A DNA stretch of 7,391 bases from an uncultured Planctomycetaceae bacterium (GTDB taxonomy: Bacteria; Planctomycetota; Planctomycetia; Pirellulales; UBA1268), in NCBI GenBank assembly GCA_903885855.1, contig CAISKG010000268.1:1-7391 (forward strand), read 5' to 3'. Below the pieces are notes generated by a model, which saw only the letters and a program-made list of their open reading frames with translations, was not told the DNA's origin and searched no databases. A program made the position numbers and the translations under genes. Of this stretch, positions 1 through 5,093 are shown in pieces (position 1 is the first letter of the stretch; every line of letters begins with the position of its first letter).

Positions 1-2
1 AT

Positions 3-1166
3 CACGTCGACGGCTTCCGCTTCGACCTGGCGAGCATCCTCTCCCGCGACCGGAATGGCGAGATCCTTCCCAACCCGCCGATCATCGAGGTGATCACGGA
101 GGATCCGATGCTCGCCGACACGAAGATCATCGCCGAGGCCTGGGATGCCGCCGGTGCCTACCAGGTCGGCTCGTTCGCGTCGCTCCGCTGGGCCGAGTGG
201 AATGGACGCTATCGCGACGACGTCCGGCGATTCTGGCGGGGAGACTTCGCCCAGACCGGCCACCTGGCGACCCGCCTGGCCGGCTCGAGCGACCTCTACG
301 GCGACGACGGCCGCCAGCCCTACCACAGCATCAACTTCATCACCTCGCACGACGGCTTCACCCTCGCCGATCTCGTCAGCTACCGGGAGAAGCACAACGA
401 GGCCAACGGCGAGGGCAACCGCGACGGCGACGACAACGCCTTCAGCGACAATTCAGGCGTCGAGGGGCCGACCGACGACGCCGCGATCCTCGCGCGGCGC
501 GCCCGCCAGATCCGCAACCTCCTCGCCACGCTCCTCCTCTCGCAGGGCGTGCCGATGCTCCTGGCCGGCGACGAGTGCGGCCGCACCCAGCGCGGCAACA
601 ACAACGCCTGGTGCCAGGACAACCCCGTGTCGTGGTTCGACTGGACGCTCGTCGAACGCCACGCCGACCTCGTGCGCTTCGTGGCCGAGGCGGTGCGCTT
701 CCGGCTCGGCAACCCGACGCTCCGCCGCCGCGACTTCCTCCGCGGCGTGGCCGAGGCCGGCGCCGACCCCGCCGACGTGGCCTGGTTCGGCCCGGACGGC
801 GCCCCGGCCGACTGGACCGCGGGCGCTCCGGGGCTCGTCTGCTGGTTCACCCCCCCTGCCGCGGGCACCGGCGGCGGCGGCACGCCGCGCCACGTGCTCG
901 TCTTCCTCCACGCCGGCAACGCGCCGCGCGACTTCCGCCTGCCCCTGGCGGCGGGGGTGCGGGCGCTCCAGTGGCGGCGGTTCATCGACACGTCGGCCGC
1001 GCCCCCCCTCGACATCCACGCCGACGGCCAGGGGCCCGCGGTGGCCCCCGACGAACCGCTCTCCCTGCCACCGCGGGCGCTTGTGTGCCTCGTGGCCGAT
1101 CCGCCGCCCGCGGCGCCGGGCGATCCACCCGACATTGGCAGCCGCGAGGGGGGGGCGGTATACTAG
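3..1166 (+). CDS. glgX: Glycogen debranching enzyme GlgX, C-terminal part (5' end outside window)
   Basis: GH13-family enzyme that hydrolyses alpha-1,6 branch points of glycogen or limit dextrins in the cytoplasm. The reading frame is open from the left edge, so about 387 C-terminal residues are seen, roughly half of a usual ~700-residue GlgX. Visible motifs: HVDGFRFDLAS (GH13 region II; nucleophile Asp at 24-26), AEAWD (region III; acid/base Glu at 135-137), and FITSHDGFTLADLVSY (region IV; His-Asp at 348-353). KHNEANGEGNRDG, GVEGPTDD, SQGVPMLLAGDE and GNNNAWCQDNPVSWFDW follow; these are typical of the GlgX/TreX/isoamylase group. The C-terminal beta domain ends in a Pro/Gly-rich tail. An 8-G run (1148-1155) lies just before the stop. 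The last codons also contain the promoter of the next gene, so that gene can be expressed independently. The family call is firm; GlgX versus a closely related isoamylase is less certain. Confidence 0.95.
   Translation, partial: HVDGFRFDLASILSRDRNGEILPNPPIIEVITEDPMLADTKIIAEAWDAAGAYQVGSFASLRWAEWNGRYRDDVRRFWRGDFAQTGHLATRLAGSSDLYGDDGRQPYHSINFITSHDGFTLADLVSYREKHNEANGEGNRDGDDNAFSDNSGVEGPTDDAAILARRARQIRNLLATLLLSQGVPMLLAGDECGRTQRGNNNAWCQDNPVSWFDWTLVERHADLVRFVAEAVRFRLGNPTLRRRDFLRGVAEAGADPADVAWFGPDGAPADWTAGAPGLVCWFTPPAAGTGGGGTPRHVLVFLHAGNAPRDFRLPLAAGVRALQWRRFIDTSAAPPLDIHADGQGPAVAPDEPLSLPPRALVCLVADPPPAAPGDPPDIGSREGGAVY
1135..1164 (+). promoter_or_regulatory. Candidate sigma-70 promoter for the His-rich lipoprotein gene
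   Basis: TTGGCA at 1135-1140 (5 of 6 to the -35 consensus) and TATACT at 1159-1164 (5 of 6 to the -10 consensus), with an 18-bp spacer. It lies inside the 3' end of glgX. An A/T-rich hexamer like this stands out in such GC-rich DNA, and it sits about 57 nt before the lipoprotein start. The predicted transcript start is near 1170-1172, inside the adjacent inverted repeat. Seen by eye only; no transcript data. Confidence 0.55.
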
Positions 1167-1183
1167 ATGCAATCGCGTTGCAT
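1167..1183. promoter_or_regulatory. Inverted repeat ATGCAA-N5-TTGCAT, likely operator
   Basis: Perfect 6-bp arms ATGCAA (1167-1172) and TTGCAT (1178-1183) around a TCGCG centre, directly downstream of the TATACT hexamer and over the expected transcript start. A repressor bound here would block initiation. Size and symmetry suit a dimeric regulator. Viewed as a 7-1-7 element, five of seven half-site positions are symmetric, which fits Fur/Zur-family boxes in general form. The identity of the regulator is inferred only from the His-rich, metal-binding look of the downstream gene. Confidence 0.5.
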
Positions 1184-1220
1184 GTAGAACCCGGTCCCCG
1201 ATCCCCCCAGGACTTTCCCG

Positions 1221-1805
1221 ATGGCCCGCCTCGCCTTCCCCTCGGCCCTCGTCGCGCTCGCCCTCCTGGTCGCCGGATGCCAGCCCGGCGCGGCGACCAA
1301 GCCCGGTCCCGCCGTCCCCTCGGCCGCGACCAAGACGGCGCCCGCCGCCGACCACGACCATGCCGGGCACGACCATGCCGGGCACGACCACGCCGGGCAC
1401 GACCATGCCGACCACGACGCCGCCGCGAAGGGCGCGGCCGCGGCGGAGGCCGAGGCCGGGCACGAGCATGTCCACCCCGACACGCTCGCGGGCCTGGTGG
1501 CGGAAGTGGAGAAACTCGCCGGCGTCGTCAGCGCGGCGATGGCCGAAGGGGTGCGCGAGAAGGCCGACAGCCCGCTCCACGAGATCGGCCACCTGCTCGA
1601 GGACGTCGAGCACCTCGCGAAGGAGGCGAAGCTCACCCCCGAGGCCGAGGCGGCGGTGACGAAGGCGGGGAGCGAGTTGTTCGACGCCTTCGACGCCCTC
1701 GACCGGGCCGTCCACGCCGGCGACGACCTCGCCAAGGCATGGGAGGGGAAGGCGGAGGCGATCGCGGCGGCGATGAAGGTGCTGAAGGACGCCGGCGGGA
1801 AGTGA
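1221..1805 (+). CDS. His-rich putative metal-binding lipoprotein
   Basis: 194-residue protein of no family I can name. The N-terminus is a lipoprotein signal peptide with lipobox V-A-G-C and lipidation Cys20, so it should be anchored to a membrane and face the periplasm. Residues 45-66 hold four HDHAG-type pentapeptides plus HD: nine His alternating with Asp, a composition typical of Zn/Ni/Cu-binding stretches in metal chaperones and transporters. A second cluster, HEHVH, is at 81-85. The rest (86-194) is Ala/Leu/Glu-rich and looks helical, perhaps a helical bundle, with H120, H124 and H131 in HEIGHLLEDVEH. A modest AGGA ribosome site (1209-1212) lies 8 nt before the ATG. A dedicated promoter and palindrome precede it, and the CPFC protein gene follows on the same strand. 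Periplasmic metal buffering or delivery is inferred; the metal is unknown. Confidence 0.8.
   Translation: MARLAFPSALVALALLVAGCQPGAATKPGPAVPSAATKTAPAADHDHAGHDHAGHDHAGHDHADHDAAAKGAAAAEAEAGHEHVHPDTLAGLVAEVEKLAGVVSAAMAEGVREKADSPLHEIGHLLEDVEHLAKEAKLTPEAEAAVTKAGSELFDAFDALDRAVHAGDDLAKAWEGKAEAIAAAMKVLKDAGGK
1353..1412 (+). repeat. Four tandem 15-bp repeats encoding HDHAG/HDHAD
   Basis: Units at 1353-1367, 1368-1382, 1383-1397 and 1398-1412, each reading CAC GAC CAY GCC GGG, except that the last codon of unit 4 is GAC. The only other difference is a synonymous CAC for CAT in unit 3. The near-identity at DNA level implies recent duplication or slippage, so copy number may vary between strains and tune metal-binding capacity. 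Confidence 0.9.
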
Positions 1806-1839
1806 CGAAGAGTCCTCTGCCCGCGGCCGTTCCCCGATC

Positions 1840-1857
1840 GTCCCCCCCCGGGGGGAC
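1840..1857. repeat. Perfect GC inverted repeat between the lipoprotein and CPFC genes
   Basis: GTCCCCCC (1840-1847) and GGGGGGAC (1850-1857) are perfectly complementary around CC. In RNA the inner pairs would open to give a loop, leaving a 6-7 bp stem. It starts 35 nt after the lipoprotein stop. There is no T-run, so it is not a classical intrinsic terminator; it could attenuate transcription or protect the 3' end of the upstream message. The remainder of 1806-1944 shows no convincing promoter. Confidence 0.4.
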
Positions 1858-1944
1858 AGGGGGGGCGGGATGCGGGGGGAGGCGGGGCGGACCTTGCCGC
1901 CGGGTTCCTTGTGACGGCGTGAATCGCGAGCAGGAGGGATTGCC

Positions 1945-2484
1945 ATGCGTCGACGGGGCTTCATCGTCGTGGCCGCCGGGATCGCGGCCGCGGCACCGCT
2001 CTCGGCCTTCGGGCAGAACGATCAGGCGGGGCTGCGGGCCCGGCTCCTCATGCCCGCCGAGCCGGTCGATCCCCTCACCCCCACCGCCGCCAAGGAGACG
2101 CTCGCCGGCAAGGATGCCCCGCCGGGGCCGCAGGCGCTCGTGATCGCCGGCCGCGTCGGCGCCAACGGGATGGAGCCCTTCCTGGAGAACAAGGCTTCCT
2201 TCGTGCTCCAGGAGATCCCCGACGACCACGGCGCGAAGGCCGGGCACGACGCCGACAACTGCCCCTTCTGCAAGAAGCGTTCGGCCAACGCGCCGATGGT
2301 CGCGGTGCAGTTCCTCGGCGCCGATGGGAAGGTGATCCCCGTCGATGCCCGCACGCTGTTCGGCCTCAAGAAGGGGCAGGACGTGGTGGTTTCGGGGAAG
2401 GCGGTGTTCGATCCCAAGCTGGCGATCCCCGTGATCCAGCTCACCGCCGACGCGATCCACGTCCGCAAGCCGGCGAAGAAGTGA
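1945..2484 (+). CDS. Exported CPFC-motif protein, probably metal-binding
   Basis: 179-residue protein. The start is fixed by a strong AGGAGGG (1932-1938) 6 nt before the ATG. The N-terminus RRRGFIVVAAGIAAAAPLSAFG has a twin-arginine motif (RRGFIV, residues 3-8), a hydrophobic core and a likely cleavage site before Gln24, so Tat export of a folded, perhaps metal-loaded protein is plausible. H101-D-A-D-N-C106-P-F-C109 could bind Zn or another metal, perhaps with H95. The rest alternates predicted strands (about 64-72, 84-92, 117-133, 145-155, 163-174), with LFGLKKGQDVVVSGKA and a closing AIHVRKP; the pattern resembles a small OB-like beta barrel. I know of no assigned function. It lies 139 nt after the His-rich lipoprotein and 4 nt before the DUF1802 gene, which suggests co-expression. 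A redox role for CPFC is the main alternative. Confidence 0.8.
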   Translation: MRRRGFIVVAAGIAAAAPLSAFGQNDQAGLRARLLMPAEPVDPLTPTAAKETLAGKDAPPGPQALVIAGRVGANGMEPFLENKASFVLQEIPDDHGAKAGHDADNCPFCKKRSANAPMVAVQFLGADGKVIPVDARTLFGLKKGQDVVVSGKAVFDPKLAIPVIQLTADAIHVRKPAKK

Positions 2485-2488
2485 GCCC

Positions 2489-2995
2489 ATGGCGGAGGCC
2501 GACGCCGCCCCGGTGCGCACCGCGTTCAAGGAGTGGGCCGCGATCTGCCGGGCGCTCGCCGCCGGCCGCCAGGACGTGATCCTGCGCAAAGGGGGGATCG
2601 TGGAGCCGGGGGGGGCCTTCCGCCCGGAGCACGCCCGCTTCCTGCTCCTGCCCACCTTCCTCCACCAAGCGCCCGAGAGCCTGGTGCCCGAGGCGCGCGA
2701 CCTGCTCGAGGGGATCGACGACGATCGACCCGCCGAGGGCACGGTGCGCTTCACGCACCTCGCCGAGGTGACGGCGGCGCTGCGGGTCACCGAGCGCGCC
2801 GCGCTCGACGCCTTCCGCGGCCGCCACGTGTGGGCCGAGAGCGTCGTCGACGAACGCTTCCACCGCTGGCGGGACGAGCTCCACGTCCTCGAAGTGGTCG
2901 TCCGCCCCCTCCCCTCCCCCCTCACCCTCCCCTGGCGCGACGCCTACGGCGGCTGCCGGTCGTGGGTGGCAATCGAGGGCCAGACGGGCTCGTGA
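2489..2995 (+). CDS. DUF1802 family protein
   Basis: 168-residue protein without signal peptide, so probably cytoplasmic. The pattern KEWA (14-17), ILRKGGI (31-37) and HARFLLLPTFLHQ (48-60) matches my memory of DUF1802 (PF08819), a short family of unknown function in cyanobacteria, planctomycetes and others; the length fits. Later conserved-looking residues are W115, W127 and YGGCRSWV (153-160). The ATG lies 4 nt after the TGA of the CPFC gene with only a weak purine stretch (GAAGAAG) upstream, so translation is probably coupled to that gene. Residues 139-149 are encoded by a C/T-rich stretch around 2910-2932. A hairpin follows the stop. The biochemical role is unknown. Confidence 0.85.
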   Translation: MAEADAAPVRTAFKEWAAICRALAAGRQDVILRKGGIVEPGGAFRPEHARFLLLPTFLHQAPESLVPEARDLLEGIDDDRPAEGTVRFTHLAEVTAALRVTERAALDAFRGRHVWAESVVDERFHRWRDELHVLEVVVRPLPSPLTLPWRDAYGGCRSWVAIEGQTGS

Positions 2996-2998
2996 CGG

Positions 2999-3032
2999 CC
3001 CCGGGCGGCGAGGGCGGCGGCCCGCGCCGGGG
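2999..3032 (+). terminator. GC-rich hairpin after the DUF1802 gene, terminator-like
   Basis: CCCCGGGCGG (2999-3008) can pair with CCGC-G-CCGGGG (3022-3032) to give about ten base pairs with one bulged G, starting 3 nt after the stop codon. There is no U-tract, so intrinsic termination is uncertain, but position and strength suit a 3' end or an RNA-stabilising stem. Confidence 0.35.
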
Positions 3033-3060
3033 AGCGTCCCGGAGCGTGCGTGATGCCGCA

Positions 3061-3089
3061 TTGCCGCGCGGCGGGCCGGAACGTAACCT
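3061..3089 (+). promoter_or_regulatory. Weak candidate promoter before the charged-tail secreted protein
   Basis: TTGCCG (3061-3066), 17 bp, TAACCT (3084-3089) is a poor sigma-70 match. The same place contains GGAAC (3078-3082), reminiscent of the -35 element of many ECF sigma factors, but no clear -10 partner. This is offered only because a hairpin upstream suggests the next gene needs its own promoter. Confidence 0.2.
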
Positions 3090-3116
3090 TTCGGGGGGGC
3101 ATGCGGAGGATCAGCC

Positions 3117-3911
3117 ATGCGTCGACTCGTCGGCTCGGTTGTCGGGGGCGGCACCGTCGCGGTGCTCGTCGGACTGTCGCTCGCGGCGGAATCCTTCGCC
3201 CTGCCGCCGGCACGGCCGCCACGGCGGGCCGCGGCGCGGGAGGCGGATGACGCCGTCGCCCGGGCGATGGAAGGCGAGGCCGACGAAGCGGCCGGCGACG
3301 ACGACGCGGCTGATCGCGCCGCCGCGGACGACGACGCTCCGGATGGCGCCGCTGCGGCCCCTGCGAAGGGCCGCCCGGGCGTGAAGCAGATCGAGGCCCC
3401 CGAGGCGGTCGACGACGCGCTCCAGGATCCCGAGGCCGCCCGGCGGGCGCAATTCGGCGACATCGCTCCCTTCGTCTTTCCCGGCATGGCGATCCCCGGC
3501 TTTCCGCAGGGGGCGTTTCCCTTCGTGCCGCCCGGTGCCGGTGCCGCCGCGGGAAATGGCGCGGGGGTCGGTGTCGTGCAGCAGTTCGGTTTCTCGGGCG
3601 TCGTCGTCGGAGGCAACGCGGTGCCCGGCGGCAACGGCTTCGTCGTCCGCACGTTCCAGATCGGGCCGGATGGCGCCGTGAAGGAGGTGCCGCAGCCCGA
3701 GCCGCCGGCGGTTGACCGTGGTCAGCGAGAGCCTGGCAAGGCAAAGGCGAAGGCCAAGCCCAACGCCAAGCCCAAGGACGCGGCCGCGGCCGAGCGCGCT
3801 GCCGGGAAGGCGAAGGCACCCGCTGCGCGCGATGACGACGCCAAGGGGGCGAAGGCGCCCCGGGCGAAGCAGAACGCGAAGGCCCCGCGCGCGGCTGCCG
3901 CAGGCGAGTGA
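3117..3911 (+). CDS. Secreted low-complexity protein with acidic block and Lys/Ala-rich tail
   Basis: 264 residues, no family recognised. The start is supported by GGAGGA (3105-3110) 6 nt before the ATG. A signal peptide covers residues 1-28, likely cut after SFA. Layout of the mature protein: Pro/Arg-rich start (29-41); acidic Asp/Glu/Ala block with two DDDA runs (42-77); a short less biased part (88-190) rich in Gly/Pro/Phe, with PFVFPGMAIPGFPQGAFPFVPPG and GFVVRTFQIGPDGAVKEV; then a basic Lys/Ala/Pro tail (207-260) with AKAKAKPNAKPK, like histone-H1 or wall-associated tails. Opposite charges at the two ends suggest self-association or binding to a charged surface such as envelope polymer or extracellular DNA. 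Reading-frame quality is supported by the signal peptide and RBS; the bias could inflate the apparent ORF, but no competing frame has such starts. Its relation to the metal-type genes upstream is unknown. Confidence 0.7.
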   Translation: MRRLVGSVVGGGTVAVLVGLSLAAESFALPPARPPRRAAAREADDAVARAMEGEADEAAGDDDAADRAAADDDAPDGAAAAPAKGRPGVKQIEAPEAVDDALQDPEAARRAQFGDIAPFVFPGMAIPGFPQGAFPFVPPGAGAAAGNGAGVGVVQQFGFSGVVVGGNAVPGGNGFVVRTFQIGPDGAVKEVPQPEPPAVDRGQREPGKAKAKAKPNAKPKDAAAAERAAGKAKAPAARDDDAKGAKAPRAKQNAKAPRAAAAGE

Positions 3912-3924
3912 GCGGCACGCCGCC

Positions 3925-3966
3925 GCGGTCTGCGTCGGGGCCGGTTCGCCGGCGTCCGCGGACCGC
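3925..3966. terminator. Candidate two-way terminator between convergent genes
   Basis: The 54-nt gap between the stops at 3911 and 3966 contains GCGGTC (3925-3930) complementary to GACCGC (3961-3966), enclosing an inner stem GCCGG-TTCG-CCGGC (3940-3953) with a UUCG-type loop. The fold can form from either strand. T-runs are absent, as is common in such GC-rich DNA. A small additional repeat, GCGGC/GCCGC, is at 3912-3926. Confidence 0.4.
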
Positions 3967-5063
3967 TACCGCACGACGCGGGCCCCGCCGCCGGCGATCT
4001 GCTTCTCCACCTCCTTACGGGTCGCCATCGAGGTGTCGCCCGGCGTGGTGGAGGCGAGGGCCCCGTGGGCGGCGCCGTAGTCGACGGCCGCCTGCGGGTC
4101 GTTGAACTGCAGGAACCCGAAGGCCAGGCCGCTGGCGAAACTGTCGCCCCCGCCGACCCGGTCGAGGATCTCGAGTTCGGGGTACTGCCGGCTGTCGTGG
4201 AAGCGGCCCTCGTGCCAGAGGATCGCCGACCAGTCGTTCTTCGTCGCCGACACGACGCGCCGCAGCGTCGTGGCCGCCACCTGGAAATTGGGGTATTCCC
4301 GCACGGCCGTGGCGATCATGGCCTTGAAGGCGTCGGCCTCGATCGACGACAGGGCGTGGTCCACCCCCTGCACCTCGAAGCCGAGGGATGCGGTGAAGTC
4401 CTCCTCGTTGCCGATCATCACGTCGACGTGGCGGGCGATCTCGCGGTTCACCTCGCGGGCCCGCGCCTGCCCGCCGATGCTCTTCCACAGGCTGGGGCGG
4501 TAGTTGAGGTCGTAGGAGACGATCGTGCCGTGGCGCTTGGCGGCCTGCACCGCCTCGACGACCAGCGCCGAGGTGGAGGGGGACAGCGCGGCGAAGATCC
4601 CGCCGGTGTGGAACCAGCGCGTGCCGAGGGTGCCGAAGAGCCGATCCCAGTCGACGTCGCCCGGCTTGAGCTGGCTGGCGGCGCTGTTGCCCCGGTCGGG
4701 CACCCCGACGGCGCCGCGGATGCCGAAGCCGCGCTCGGTGAAGTTGAGGCCGTTGCGCACGGTGCGGCCGATGCCGTCGTCGTCGCGCCACAGGACGAAG
4801 TCGGTGTTCACGCCCCCCTGGAGGATGAAGTCCTCGATGAGGTGGCCGACCTCGTTGTCGACCAGCGCGCTGACCAGCGCCGTGCGCATCCCGAAGCACT
4901 TCCGCAGGCCGCGGGCGACGTTGTACTCGCCCCCCCCCTCCCAGGCCTGGAAGTGGCGGGCGGTGCGGATCCGCCCCTCGCCCGGGTCGAGCCGGAGCAT
5001 CACCTCGCCGAGCGACACCAGGTCGAAGGCGGTGCGGTCCGGCGGCTTGATCGAGAGCGGCAT
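3966..5063 (-). CDS. PfkB-family sugar kinase, 2-keto-3-deoxygluconate kinase-like
   Basis: 365-residue ribokinase/PfkB-fold kinase that should phosphorylate a sugar or sugar acid with ATP. Visible: N-terminal beta strand FDLVSLGEVMLRLDP (13-27), the substrate-lid Gly motif GGGEYNVARG (43-52), a central YDLNYRPSLW (184-193) common in KDG-kinase-like members, and the C-terminal signature DRVGGGDSFASGL (301-313) with anion hole GGGD and catalytic base Asp307 (codon at 4143-4145). Length is near the usual 310-350. GGAGGAG lies 5 nt before the ATG. It is the last gene of a three-gene minus-strand set, 30 nt after the Ldh2-type dehydrogenase, so it probably acts on the product of the two dehydrogenases or a parallel keto-deoxy acid, yielding e.g. 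a 6-phosphate for aldolase cleavage. PfkB members differ widely in substrate, so KDG is a best guess and fructose-type or other sugar acids remain possible. Confidence 0.88.
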   Translation of the reverse strand: MPLSIKPPDRTAFDLVSLGEVMLRLDPGEGRIRTARHFQAWEGGGEYNVARGLRKCFGMRTALVSALVDNEVGHLIEDFILQGGVNTDFVLWRDDDGIGRTVRNGLNFTERGFGIRGAVGVPDRGNSAASQLKPGDVDWDRLFGTLGTRWFHTGGIFAALSPSTSALVVEAVQAAKRHGTIVSYDLNYRPSLWKSIGGQARAREVNREIARHVDVMIGNEEDFTASLGFEVQGVDHALSSIEADAFKAMIATAVREYPNFQVAATTLRRVVSATKNDWSAILWHEGRFHDSRQYPELEILDRVGGGDSFASGLAFGFLQFNDPQAAVDYGAAHGALASTTPGDTSMATRKEVEKQIAGGGARVVR

Positions 5064-5093
5064 GGGGGCTCCTCCGGGAGTCTCGGGACGGGA

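Noticed and set aside
1353..1412. Repeat array as a possible CRISPR
   Set aside because: Units are 15 bp, contiguous without spacers, and in frame within a coding gene.
145..2143. Long plus-strand frames (145-1659 and 197-2143) and minus-strand frames over glgX and the lipoprotein gene
   Set aside because: They overlap the true genes, are Arg/Pro/Ser-biased, and lack motifs, signal peptides and ribosome sites.
3031..3047. Short direct repeat GGAGCGT at 3031-3037 and 3041-3047
   Set aside because: Seven bases in GC-rich DNA with no third copy; chance is likely.
1942..3126. Identical 13-nt GCCATGCGTCGAC at 1942-1954 and 3114-3126
   Set aside because: It is the start context of two genes both encoding M-R-R; no similarity extends beyond it, so it is not treated as a mobile repeat.
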